A stretch of DNA of 64,000 bases from Corynebacterium sp. NML98-0116 (lineage in GTDB: Bacteria; Actinomycetota; Actinomycetes; Mycobacteriales; Mycobacteriaceae): positions 233,406 through 297,405 of the forward strand of contig NZ_CP017639.1 of NCBI RefSeq assembly GCF_001767255.1, given 5' to 3'. Position 1 is the first letter of the stretch, and every line of letters begins with the position of its first letter. Position numbers and translations under genes: made by a program. Shown here piece after piece: positions 24,542 through 33,103 of the stretch. The notes under the pieces were generated by a model. The model saw only the letters and a program-made list of their open reading frames with translations, had not been told where the DNA came from and did not search any database.

Positions 24542-27496
24542 CTAGTCCGGCCAGGCGAGGCAGGCCACCGCGACGCACCCGGCCACGAGCATGAGGGCGG
24601 CGTCGCCGGCGTACCCGGCGGAAGGCCAGGGCGCGCGTGCCAGCCACAGTCCCATCACGGTGATGGCGCCGGCGGCAATGTAGCGTCTGGCCAGGAGGGT
24701 AAAGCGGCGCACCGCCCAGACTCCGATGGCGCTGACGATCCCGAGTACCGGGTTGATGCACAGCGCGGCTGCCAGCGGCAACGCTGCCACCATCCTGCCG
24801 GGGATGGGGCGGGCCGGAGTGCCAACAAACCGGCGTCGACACGCGAACCACAGCAACACCAGCGCGGTGACCAGGCTGAGCGCCGCCCCGCCGAATAGGC
24901 TGAGGCGGTAGGGGCGCTCGCCTGCGAAGGAGAACGTGAGGGTGCCACCGTGGCCTGCGGGGATGCGGAAGGCGAGCTGGCCGGCGTCGATGCGTTGGGC
25001 GGTGAGGGGTTCGCCGTCGAGGCTGGCTTGGAGCCCTGGGTTGAACGCGCGGGTGGTGATGAGCAGGCGGTCCTGGTCGGCGGGCACAACTGCGCCACCA
25101 ATAACCGGCTCCCAAGAAACAGCAGGCGCAGGCCCGCGCCGCAGCGTGATCGTTTCGGCGTCCGTGACCAATTCGTGGCGCCCGGCGGGAAGGAAGACGG
25201 TGTTGGTGGCGGAGGAGCCGTCGATAAGGGCGGGGGAGGAGAGGTGCCATTCGGCGTCTTCGGCGGTGGTGAAGGCGCGCTGCAGTGTGGTGGTTTCGGG
25301 CATGAGGCGTTGGAAGAAGTAGGTGTCGGCTGTGCCGGGGACGTCGACGATGCGGTGGATGCCGGCGTCGATTTCGGTGATGCCGACGGGTTCGGTGAGC
25401 GTGAGGGTGGTTTCGCCGCGTACGCTGATGGTGCGGGGTTGGTCGGCGACGAGGCTGAGCGTGCGCTCGCCGGAAGCGTCCGTGACCTGCACTTTTGTGT
25501 TGGCGGTGGCGGTGATGGTGGCGGTGTCGGCGTTGGGGGTGAAGCGTAGCCACGGGTGGGGGTCTTGGGCGGCGGGCCACCAGGCGGTGTCGTCGAGGCC
25601 GTCGAATGCGGCGGTCAGTGACCGGGAGGCGCGGGCGCCGCCGAAGGCGGTGGCGTCGGCGGCGGAGGAAGAAGCTGAAGCGCTGCCTGCCATGGCTACG
25701 CCGACGGGTGTGCCCGCAGACGGGTAGTCTGGCACCCGGTTGCGCACGTCTTTGCCCTCCGAAGCGGTGGCCAGGTGCGCGGACTGCGCGCGCTGCACGG
25801 CGCCGTAGTTGCGCACCGCCAGCGCCGGGGTATCGGTCACGATGTCCGCATCGCCGCTGGTCAGGGTGGCGGGGAAGTAGCCGAACTCGCGCCACAACAG
25901 GGGCAGGGCCTCGCCGCCGGCGTCGACGCGGACGGGGGTGGCGCTGGTCAGCATCATGTCGCGCGTGGGCTCCAGCGCATAGATATCGACGTCCCCGAAG
26001 CGCACGGTCGGCTCGCCAAGATTAGGCACGCTTGTCGACGCCACCGCCTCCTCCAAATCGTGCCGGACCACGACGACGCCCACCCCGATGGCGCGCAGCG
26101 CCTCCGAGTCCACGGCGCGCACCTGGCCGTCGAGGCCCCGGATCGCCTCCGGGTCGACGAGGGGGATGGCGTCGCGCACGGCGAAGCGCGCCTGGCTGAG
26201 TGCCTGGATTGGTTCGTCGCGCGTCCAGCCCCAGGTCTGGCGGGCGAAGGGCGCGGCGGGGACGACGAGCGTGCGGGTGGCGGCGGCGTGTTCGTCGAGC
26301 CAGCGGGCCGCCGCGACCCAATCTGCGGATGGTTCCTGCCAGGTGCCCTGCGGCAACAGGCGTAGCGACCACGCCGGGGACACCGCGACCGCCACCAGCG
26401 TGACGGCGCCGACCAGCTGTGGGGTGCGCGCCCGGGACACCACCCACCCGGCCCCCAATACCAGCGGGAGGCGGACCAGTGGGTCGAACTTGTGCAGGTT
26501 GCGGAAGGCGGCGAGGGGGGCGTCGAAAAGTGAGGGGTGGGCGTGCGCGAAACACAGCATGCCGACGCCCACCGCGAAGACCGCGACGAGCGGGCCGCGG
26601 GCGGGCATGTCGCGCCGGGCCAGCCCCGCGATGCCGAGCGCCGCAACACCAGCCGTGATCAGCACGAACACCGGCTCGGTGACCAGAAGGTGCCCGGCGG
26701 CGCGCTCGGCGTCGACGAAGGGGGTCCAGCTGGTGGTGCCGCGCAGGACCTCGATCGGGTTGAGCCACGCGGTGGTCACTGAGGCGGACTCAATAAAGTC
26801 GGTGAACGGCGGGGAGTAGCGGCCGAGCACCACGAGCGGGCCGAGCCACCACGCGTTGACCAGTACCGCCTCCACCGGCCACAGTGCGGCGGCCCGCCAC
26901 TGGCGCTGCGCGCACAGCACGAGCAGGGCGGGTAGGCAGGCTGCGATGGTGGCCGTCGCGTTGACCGCGCCCATGCACGCCACCGGCAGCAGCGCAGCGG
27001 CGAGCCGCGGCCCCCGGCGCTGCTCCCCGAGCAGCGGCAGCAGCGTCCACGGCACCAATGCCACAGGCCACGCCTCCGAAGAGATGGCGGTCAGCGTGGT
27101 CAGGATGCGCGGGCTGAACGCGTAGAGCGCCCCGGCCACCGCCGGGCCCGCCACCCCGCGCATCCCCAGCCGTCTGGCCAGCGCGTACGTCCCGGAGAAC
27201 GCCAACCCGACCAGTAGCGTCCACCAGCAGCGCTGCAGCACCCAGGCGGGCAGCGGCAGCAGGAAGAACGCGCCCTGGGGGAAAAGGTAGCCGTACGCCT
27301 GGTTCTGCAGCTGCCCGAGCGTGAAGCGGTCCGTGTAGGCGTGCATGGCCTGCGCGAGGAACCCGGCCGGGTTGGTGGTGAGGTCGAACTTGGTGTCTGC
27401 GGCGATCTGCCCGGGCGCCTGCGCCCACACAATCAGCGCGATGATGACCCACGCGACCAGGTGGGGAATACAGCTGCGGAGTCTAGCGCGCGCCAT
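24542..27496 (-). CDS. aftD: Alpha-(1->3)-arabinofuranosyltransferase AftD (DUF3367)
   Basis: 984 aa from the ATG at 27496 (a TTG at 27511 is also in frame). The N-terminal GT-C membrane region has the first-loop acidic motif ADTKFDLTTNP (about 33-43) and the family sequence NQAYGYLFPQGAFFLLPLP. A long extracytoplasmic region (about 550-870) contains the carbohydrate-binding-like part, and the C-terminus returns to membrane helices. In C. glutamicum and mycobacteria AftD adds alpha-1,3-linked arabinofuranose to arabinan of the cell wall. It overlaps the upstream DUF2613 gene by 14 bp, a pairing common in actinobacteria. Confidence 0.88.
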   Translation of the reverse strand: MARARLRSCIPHLVAWVIIALIVWAQAPGQIAADTKFDLTTNPAGFLAQAMHAYTDRFTLGQLQNQAYGYLFPQGAFFLLPLPAWVLQRCWWTLLVGLAFSGTYALARRLGMRGVAGPAVAGALYAFSPRILTTLTAISSEAWPVALVPWTLLPLLGEQRRGPRLAAALLPVACMGAVNATATIAACLPALLVLCAQRQWRAAALWPVEAVLVNAWWLGPLVVLGRYSPPFTDFIESASVTTAWLNPIEVLRGTTSWTPFVDAERAAGHLLVTEPVFVLITAGVAALGIAGLARRDMPARGPLVAVFAVGVGMLCFAHAHPSLFDAPLAAFRNLHKFDPLVRLPLVLGAGWVVSRARTPQLVGAVTLVAVAVSPAWSLRLLPQGTWQEPSADWVAAARWLDEHAAATRTLVVPAAPFARQTWGWTRDEPIQALSQARFAVRDAIPLVDPEAIRGLDGQVRAVDSEALRAIGVGVVVVRHDLEEAVASTSVPNLGEPTVRFGDVDIYALEPTRDMMLTSATPVRVDAGGEALPLLWREFGYFPATLTSGDADIVTDTPALAVRNYGAVQRAQSAHLATASEGKDVRNRVPDYPSAGTPVGVAMAGSASASSSAADATAFGGARASRSLTAAFDGLDDTAWWPAAQDPHPWLRFTPNADTATITATANTKVQVTDASGERTLSLVADQPRTISVRGETTLTLTEPVGITEIDAGIHRIVDVPGTADTYFFQRLMPETTTLQRAFTTAEDAEWHLSSPALIDGSSATNTVFLPAGRHELVTDAETITLRRGPAPAVSWEPVIGGAVVPADQDRLLITTRAFNPGLQASLDGEPLTAQRIDAGQLAFRIPAGHGGTLTFSFAGERPYRLSLFGGAALSLVTALVLLWFACRRRFVGTPARPIPGRMVAALPLAAALCINPVLGIVSAIGVWAVRRFTLLARRYIAAGAITVMGLWLARAPWPSAGYAGDAALMLVAGCVAVACLAWPD

Positions 27497-27659
27497 ATTC
27501 CGGGCCGCCAAGCACGGCCTCGTCTGCCGGGACGGCGTTGGACACCGGCACGGAATTCTGCCCGGAGAACGCCGCTACCCCAATCACGCCCACCACGCCG
27601 AGCACAACACCGACGACGGCGCTAGCCACAACGGAAGGCAAGGTAGTACGGTTTGACAT
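27483..27659 (-). CDS. DUF2613 family small membrane protein
   Basis: 58 aa. One glycine/valine-rich membrane helix (about 8-30, ASAVVGVVLGVVGVIGVAAF) is followed by an outside tail ending in LGGPEYGAR. The pattern and the overlap with aftD fit DUF2613. The ATG at 27659 directly abuts the divergent GTG at 27660. TACGCT lies 7 nt upstream, fitting a leaderless mRNA. A longer frame upstream would run through the neighbouring gene and is rejected. Confidence 0.8.
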   Translation of the reverse strand: MSNRTTLPSVVASAVVGVVLGVVGVIGVAAFSGQNSVPVSNAVPADEAVLGGPEYGAR

Positions 27660-27672
27660 GTGCAAAAGCGTA
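27647..27672. promoter_or_regulatory. Face-to-face leaderless promoters with abutting start codons
   Basis: Plus strand: TACGGT (27647-27652), 7 nt, GTG at 27660. Minus strand: TACGCT (27672-27667), 7 nt, ATG at 27659. The arrangement is symmetrical and the two transcripts would start on adjacent base pairs, so polymerase can use only one at a time. Confidence 0.55.
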
Positions 27673-28847
27673 CCAGACGTGTATGGGGGTCCGCCGCGGC
27701 GACGGCGGGGCTCGTCGTCGTGCTCGCCGGGTGCGCGCCCGAGCCAGCCCCACAACCCGTGACGACGCCCGCTCCGCTCCACGAACACATCCCACTCCTG
27801 CCCACCGACACGGTGCCGATCACCGAGATCGTCCCCAAAACGCCCGCTCAGCAGCGCGTTCCGGAGGACCTGCGGGCGCGCGTCGCATCGCTGATGGTCG
27901 TCGGAGTGAAGAACTACGACCAGGCCCGCGCGGCCCTGGACCAGGGTGTTGGCGGGCTTATCATCCCCAGCTGGGCCGACCCCAAACTTCTCGACGACCC
28001 CGGCCGCGACATCAATGCGCTGCGCGAGCAGTACCCGCGCGGGTTCACCGTCGCCATCGACTTTGAGGGCGGCCGCGTCCAGCGCCACACCGACGTCCTC
28101 GGTGATTTTCCCGCGCCGGGCCGCCTCGCCGCCGGGACACCCGCGGTGGTCCAGGGCACCGGCTACGACATCGGCCGCTCACTTCGCGCCCACGGCATCA
28201 ACGTGGACTACGCCCCCGTCGTCGACATCGACGCCGCCGACCTGCCCATCATCGGGGACCGCGCCTTCCACCGCGACCCCACCGAAGTTGCCCGCATCGC
28301 CGCCCTCTTCTCCCAAGGTCTTATCGACGCCGGCGTCACCCCCACCTTCAAACACTTCCCAGGGCACGGCCGCGCCTCCGGCGACACCCACAAGAAGCTC
28401 GCCACCACGCCACCCATCGGGGACCTGCACGCTTTCGACTTGGCCCCCTACGGCGAGCTCCTGCAGCGCTTCCCGCGCGCCAGCGTCATGGTCGGCCACA
28501 TGATCGTGCCCGGCCTCGGCGCCGAGGGCGTGCCCAGCAGCCTCAACCCGGAGGCCTACCGCATCCTGCGCGAAGGCGACTACCCCGGCGGCGTCCCCTT
28601 CGAGGGCGTGGCCGTCACCGACGACCTCTCCGGCATGCGCGGCATCCTCGAATACGCCCCCACGCCCGAGGCGGTCCGCCTCGCCATCAGCGCAGGTGCC
28701 GACCAAGCCCTCTGGTCCTCCGGCCACGACATCGCAGGCATCATCGATGGCGTCGTAGCGGGCGTCGAAAAGGGAGAAATCCCCGAATCCCGCATCAACG
28801 AGGCCGCCACCCGCGTCCAACAACAACTCATTGACGTTGGGTTATAG
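27660..28847 (+). CDS. Glycoside hydrolase family 3 lipoprotein (beta-N-acetylhexosaminidase, NagZ-like)
   Basis: 395 aa. Lipoprotein signal with VLAGC (Cys 25), then a GH3 TIM barrel. The NagZ signature KHFPGHG is present (about 236-242), followed by RASGDTHKK, the loop that carries the catalytic His and Asp. AVTDDLSGM provides the nucleophile aspartate. The enzyme likely removes N-acetylglucosamine from peptidoglycan fragments outside the membrane. The GTG at 27660 is supported by its leaderless -10. VanW follows 25 bp downstream with its own promoter-like sequence. Confidence 0.87.
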   Translation: MQKRTRRVWGSAAATAGLVVVLAGCAPEPAPQPVTTPAPLHEHIPLLPTDTVPITEIVPKTPAQQRVPEDLRARVASLMVVGVKNYDQARAALDQGVGGLIIPSWADPKLLDDPGRDINALREQYPRGFTVAIDFEGGRVQRHTDVLGDFPAPGRLAAGTPAVVQGTGYDIGRSLRAHGINVDYAPVVDIDAADLPIIGDRAFHRDPTEVARIAALFSQGLIDAGVTPTFKHFPGHGRASGDTHKKLATTPPIGDLHAFDLAPYGELLQRFPRASVMVGHMIVPGLGAEGVPSSLNPEAYRILREGDYPGGVPFEGVAVTDDLSGMRGILEYAPTPEAVRLAISAGADQALWSSGHDIAGIIDGVVAGVEKGEIPESRINEAATRVQQQLIDVGL

Positions 28848-28872
28848 CCCAAACTCTATTACCCTGGGGCGG

Positions 28873-30519
28873 GTGAATAGGGCAACAAAGATCTTCATCG
28901 GCTTCTCCGTGGGCGTGCTCGCGGTGCTGCTGGCCATCTACCTCGCCGACCTGGCGCTCAACCGCGGCCACGTGCCGCGCGGCACCACCGTCGGCGGCGT
29001 CGCCATCGGTGGACTTACCCCGCAGGAGGCAGAAGCCGAGCTCAAAGCCCAACTTGGCGACGCCCCCTCACACCCCATCACCGTCACCTCCGGGCCAGAG
29101 CGCGCCGAGGTGGTGCCGCAGCGCGCCGGGCTCGGCATCGACTACTCGGCGACGGTGGAGGCGGCCGGGCTGCAGTCCGCAAGCCCGATTGAGCGCCTCA
29201 GCGGCCTGATCCGCGAGCACGAAGTGGCCGTCGTCCCCAGCGTCGACGACGCGAAACTCGCCCCAGAAATCACCCGCCTGCAGAAAGAACTGCACCGCGA
29301 CCCCGTCAACGCCGCCATCACCCTCGAGGGTGGCACCGCCCGCGAACGCACTCCCGAAGACGGCCAAGACGCCCCCGCCGATGCACTGCGCACCCAGCTG
29401 ACCACCCACTGGCTCAACCCCGACGGCGTCACCGTTGAGCCAAAACCAATAGCGCCGCGCATCGGCGCATCTGCCCTGAAAGAAGCGATGGACGGCCCGG
29501 TCCACCGCGCCCTCTCCGGGCCACTCACCGTCAACGGCCGCGAAGACGTCACAGCAGTGATCCCCAAGGAACGCATCGGCGAAATCCTCCACTTCGATGA
29601 GGGGCTGAAACCCGTCGTCGACTACAAAGCAGCCGGCGCCATCCTCGGCGAACAGCTCGCCGAGTCCGAGGTAGAGGCCAAGAACGCCCGCGTGCTTACC
29701 AGCGGCGGCATCGAGCCCTCCGTCGACGGCATCAACGTCGACTGGGACGCCACCTTCAAACGTTTCGACGACCGCCTCCTCCACAACGCCGACCGCACCT
29801 GGGACGCCACCTACAAAGACGTCCCCGCCAACTTCACCACCGCCGACGCCGAACAAGCAACCTTCAACGACACCGTCGGCTCCTTCACCACCGGCGGCTT
29901 TTCCGGCGCCTCCGGGGAAAACATCCGCATCGTGGCCAACACCGTCAACGGCGCCATCGTCAACCCGGGCGAAACGTTCTCCCTCAACGGCTACACCGGC
30001 CCCCGCGGCACCGCCCAGGGCTACGTCGAATCCGGCATCATCATCAACGGCCGCGGCGGCACCGCCGTCGGCGGCGGCATCTCCCAGTTCGCCACCACCC
30101 TCTACAACGCCGCCTACTTCGCCGGCATGACCGACGTCGCCTCCACCCCACACTCCTACTACATCTCCCGCTACCCAGCCGGGCGCGAAGCCACCGTCTA
30201 CGAAGGCGCCATCGACCTCGCCTTCCGCAACGACAGCAACCACCCCGTCAAAATTGTCACCAACTACGGCGGCGGCAACATCACCGTCAGCCTCTTGGGC
30301 GTGAAAACCGTCAACGTGCAGTCCATCAACGGCGGGCGCTGGGCCTACACCCAGCCCCAGCCACGCACCGTCACCGGCCCCGACTGCGCCCCGTCCGGCG
30401 GCGCCCCCGGCTTCACCACCTCCGACACCCGCGTGATCACCGACCTCGCCGGCAACGAACTCAGCCGCGAAACCACCACCACGGTCTACGACCCGCAGCC
30501 CATCGTCCGCTGCGGGTAG
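28873..30519 (+). CDS. VanW family protein
   Basis: 548 aa from the GTG at 28873. One N-terminal membrane helix (about 5-25), two peptidoglycan-binding-like (YoaR) repeats starting VPRGTTVGGVAIGGLTPQEAE, and the C-terminal VanW domain with NTVNGAIVNPGETFSLNGYTGPR and GGGISQFATTLYNAAYFAG. The protein is anchored with its bulk outside the membrane. VanW proteins are linked to the cell wall but have no proven reaction. TACCCT lies 7 nt before the GTG, consistent with leaderless initiation; an upstream ATG-like start at 28831 has no support. Confidence 0.87.
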   Translation: MNRATKIFIGFSVGVLAVLLAIYLADLALNRGHVPRGTTVGGVAIGGLTPQEAEAELKAQLGDAPSHPITVTSGPERAEVVPQRAGLGIDYSATVEAAGLQSASPIERLSGLIREHEVAVVPSVDDAKLAPEITRLQKELHRDPVNAAITLEGGTARERTPEDGQDAPADALRTQLTTHWLNPDGVTVEPKPIAPRIGASALKEAMDGPVHRALSGPLTVNGREDVTAVIPKERIGEILHFDEGLKPVVDYKAAGAILGEQLAESEVEAKNARVLTSGGIEPSVDGINVDWDATFKRFDDRLLHNADRTWDATYKDVPANFTTADAEQATFNDTVGSFTTGGFSGASGENIRIVANTVNGAIVNPGETFSLNGYTGPRGTAQGYVESGIIINGRGGTAVGGGISQFATTLYNAAYFAGMTDVASTPHSYYISRYPAGREATVYEGAIDLAFRNDSNHPVKIVTNYGGGNITVSLLGVKTVNVQSINGGRWAYTQPQPRTVTGPDCAPSGGAPGFTTSDTRVITDLAGNELSRETTTTVYDPQPIVRCG

Positions 30520-30553
30520 GGTCTCTGTTCTTGGCTTCTTCCCTTTCGCTTCA

Positions 30554-30641
30554 GTGACAAAAGACGCACCTCTTGACGTCTAGCCCTTTTACGGTCTGCG
30601 GTTATGGCGACCAAATTTTTCCGGGTTGCGTCTTTTGCCAC
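30554..30641. repeat. Inverted repeat element behind vanW
   Basis: GTGACAAAAGACGCACC (30554-30570) pairs with GGTTGCGTCTTTTGCCAC (30624-30641), leaving about 53 bp between. A separate short hairpin, ACACCCCT/AGGGGTGT, lies at 30677-30698. Together these fill much of the gene-free stretch 30520-30903. Confidence 0.6.
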
Positions 30642-30711
30642 TCGCGTCTCCGCCCACCTCAAAAACGGCAAACGTAAACACCCCTGCAAAAGGGGTGTTA
30701 GTGGAGGCTTA

Positions 30712-30894
30712 GACGTCGAAAATGATAAAAGCCGCATGAGCCACTAAACCCCTGTTGAGCTGGGATTTAGCTGTTTTTGAGACTGCTCGCTACTTCGCTG
30801 GAGGTTCGGCGATCCGGCAGTCATCGCTGTAACGCCCACTGGGGGTGGCGTCCGTTTGAAGCCAAGGGGATCTGCGGGTGGGCTTGCGTTAGCG
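30712..30894. repeat. Left border repeats of the metallophore-transport island
   Basis: GACGTCGAAAATGATAA (30712-30728) and GCTTGCGTTAGCG (30882-30894) recur as exact reverse complements, in mirrored order, at 37675-37691 and 37615-37627. The island genes lie between the two borders. Confidence 0.6.
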
Positions 30895-30903
30895 GGTATC
30901 TGG

Positions 30904-31155
30904 TTAGGGGGTGTCATCGCTTTCAGCTAGTGGTTGGAGGGCACGGAGTGTTTCAATACCGGCTTGATTGAGCGTTTCGAGAATTAACTCTGTGAGTGTT
31001 TCGTACTCTTGAGCAGTAGATGGACTTGCTTCAGGTTCGTGTTGGACAGTCCTGAAGTGCTTGATCGGTGCGAACCCATTTCGCGGGCGCAGCAAACTTC
31101 CAGCCCAAGAGCCTTCGTTCTTACAGATGTAGAGTGGAGCGCACTCATTGACCAT
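30904..31155 (-). CDS. Hypothetical or truncated gene remnant
   Basis: The C-terminal part of this 83-codon frame, from KHFRTVQHEPEASPSTAQEYE to the TAA, has coding-like composition and ends in a helical LTELILETLNQAGIETLRALQ. The N-terminal part (31110-31155) overlaps the opposite-strand recombinase fragment and looks non-native. No ribosome site was seen. I read it as the 3' remnant of a gene whose 5' end was replaced, but a small real protein cannot be excluded. Confidence 0.35.
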   Translation of the reverse strand: MVNECAPLYICKNEGSWAGSLLRPRNGFAPIKHFRTVQHEPEASPSTAQEYETLTELILETLNQAGIETLRALQPLAESDDTP

Positions 31156-31230
31156 GCCATTGTAGACGAGGATACGATCCGGTTGGTATTCCGCACCGGT
31201 GAACAGGTAAGCATGGCCTTGAAAGGGTGA
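31110..31230 (+). pseudogene. C-terminal remnant of a serine recombinase
   Basis: The frame ending at the TGA at 31228-31230 reads FVLTDVEWSALIDHAIVDED then TIRLVFRTGEQVSMALKG. This resembles the extreme C-terminus of site-specific serine recombinases (a W..L(I/V)DH..V helix, then a I.F.FR.G.E(V) strand pair). Nothing upstream in the frame belongs to such a protein, and there is no start signal. It is probably a scar of the event that brought in the neighbouring transporter cluster. Confidence 0.4.
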
Positions 31231-31280
31231 TGCTCGTATCGGTTGATGTGCACGGTTAGGTACACCTCCCAGAAAGCGAG

Positions 31281-31299
31281 TAAGGTTAGACTAACCTAA
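31281..31299 (+). promoter_or_regulatory. DtxR-type iron box
   Basis: TAAGGTTAGACTAACCTAA is a near-perfect palindrome matching the DtxR consensus at about 17 of 19 positions. It lies 16 bp before the first GTG of the five-gene transporter cluster, so the whole cluster should be repressed when iron is plentiful. Confidence 0.85.
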
Positions 31300-31315
31300 T
31301 AAGGATGGTGTTTAC

Positions 31316-33103
31316 GTGAACGATAGTGTAACGGATCAGGTTGTTGACGGTGAGTATGGGTCCGCGAAGGAAAAATCTGTCGCTGGCCAGAACGCGATCC
31401 GTCAGCTATCGCAGCCGGTGAAAGGCAAACTGTTTATCGCGCAGGTTTTGGCTTTTCTCTCAGGCGTGTTGGCTATTGCCCCGTATGTGGCTCTGGTGGA
31501 GCTTGGCAGAGAACTTATGCAAGACCAGGTGGACCCGGCGCGGGTGAACTGGATCGTCATGCTCCTCGTCAGCGCATACATGGCCCGGTTGACCTTATAT
31601 TTTGTTGCATTGGGCGTGACGCATTTTATTGACCTGTCGTTGCGTAATCAGATGCGTCGGCAAATTGCCGCCCGAATGTCGACTGCTCCGCTGTCGTGGT
31701 TTACCCGCGAGGGTGAGGGGAAGATCCGCAAGACCATTCAGGATGATACGGCCACGGTGCATACAGTGATCGCGCACGGGCCGATTGAGAAACTGAACGC
31801 GATCGTATCCCCGCTCGCCTTGTTGGTGTATGCGTTTGTGGTGGATTGGCGGCTCGCTCTGCTGTCGATTGCGACGATTCCGATTTATGTGGGCATGTAT
31901 GGCATGTCGATGCGTGGGATGAATGAGAAGACCGCACAAATGGACACCAAGCTCGCTCAGGTTTCGGCAACGATGGCCGAGTTCGTTGCCGGTATCTCAG
32001 TGGTGAAAGCATTCGGCAAGGTCGGCCAAGCACATAAAGCCTATTTAGATGCGGCTAACGAGTTTTCTAAGTTCTACCGGGCGTGGTGTATGCCGCTGGT
32101 GTCGATGTCGGTCGCCTCATTTTCGTGGGTGTCGATCCCGGTGTTGTTGATCGTGAACCTTGGCGGTGGCGCGTTGATGATGAACGCCGGTTGGGTGAGC
32201 ATCTACGAGGTGATAACGACGACGTTGATCGCCTTGGTGCTGCCGGGAGCGTTGATGGCAGTCGCAACCATCGCCTGGTCGTACCAGCTCGCAGGGTCTG
32301 CGGCAGTGAGGCTGGTGAACGTCATGGAGCTACCAGCGTTGAGTCAGCCCGATGCGCCACAGACACCACACGGTCATGATATCGAGATTCGGGGTGTGTC
32401 GTATGCCTATGACGACACCCAGGCATTAGACGAGGTGAGCCTGAGCATTCCGGCAGGCACGGTGACCGCGCTGGTTGGCCCGTCGGGTGCGGGGAAGTCG
32501 ACGTTGGCGAGTTTAATTGCCCGCTTTGATGACCCGGACGCTGGCACGATCACTATCGGCGGGGTTGATCTAAAGAGCATTTCCCAGGATTTGTTGTATT
32601 CGACGGTCGCGTTCGTCTTGCAAGATGCACAGCTTATTCGCGACACCATCCACAACAACATTGCCCTGGGCGCGCCAGACGCAACCTTGGATCAGGTGCG
32701 ACAGGCGGCGAGAGCCGCGCAGATCGACGAGTTCATCATGAGCCTGCCAGATGGTTACGACACCGTGTTGGGGGAGGACACCCACGTTTCGGGCGGGCAG
32801 GCAGCCCGTATCGCGATCGCCCGGGCGCTCATGGTTGATGCCCCAGTGTTGGTGCTGGACGAGGCGACGGCGATGGCGGACCCGGAATCGGAATCGAAAA
32901 TTCAACAAGCTCTCTCGACTCTTGCCAAAGGCAGAACCGTGATTGTGATCGCCCACCGGTTGGCGTCGATCAGGGGCGCGGATCAGATTGTCGTCATGGA
33001 ACGCGGGCGCATTGCTGTGGTCGGTAAACACGACGAGCTGTTGGGTAATGCGCACTATCAGGCACTTCTTGCCCAAGGTGCATGTGAGGAGATGACACGA
33101 TGA
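31316..33103 (+). CDS. ABC transporter with fused permease and ATPase, YbtP/IrtA-like half
   Basis: 595 aa. An N-terminal six-helix exporter-type membrane domain (about 40-330) is followed by an ATPase with Walker A GPSGAGKSTLA (about 388), Q-loop FVLQDAQ, signature VSGGQAARIAIARAL and Walker B LVLDEATAMADPE. The signature and the D-loop (AMADPE rather than SALDPE) are divergent, as in one half of asymmetric heterodimers. YbtPQ and IrtAB have this fold but import ferric siderophores. The GTG start lies behind a DtxR box. The stop overlaps the next gene by 4 bp (ATGA), so the two are coupled and probably form one heterodimer. Confidence 0.85.
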   Translation: MNDSVTDQVVDGEYGSAKEKSVAGQNAIRQLSQPVKGKLFIAQVLAFLSGVLAIAPYVALVELGRELMQDQVDPARVNWIVMLLVSAYMARLTLYFVALGVTHFIDLSLRNQMRRQIAARMSTAPLSWFTREGEGKIRKTIQDDTATVHTVIAHGPIEKLNAIVSPLALLVYAFVVDWRLALLSIATIPIYVGMYGMSMRGMNEKTAQMDTKLAQVSATMAEFVAGISVVKAFGKVGQAHKAYLDAANEFSKFYRAWCMPLVSMSVASFSWVSIPVLLIVNLGGGALMMNAGWVSIYEVITTTLIALVLPGALMAVATIAWSYQLAGSAAVRLVNVMELPALSQPDAPQTPHGHDIEIRGVSYAYDDTQALDEVSLSIPAGTVTALVGPSGAGKSTLASLIARFDDPDAGTITIGGVDLKSISQDLLYSTVAFVLQDAQLIRDTIHNNIALGAPDATLDQVRQAARAAQIDEFIMSLPDGYDTVLGEDTHVSGGQAARIAIARALMVDAPVLVLDEATAMADPESESKIQQALSTLAKGRTVIVIAHRLASIRGADQIVVMERGRIAVVGKHDELLGNAHYQALLAQGACEEMTR

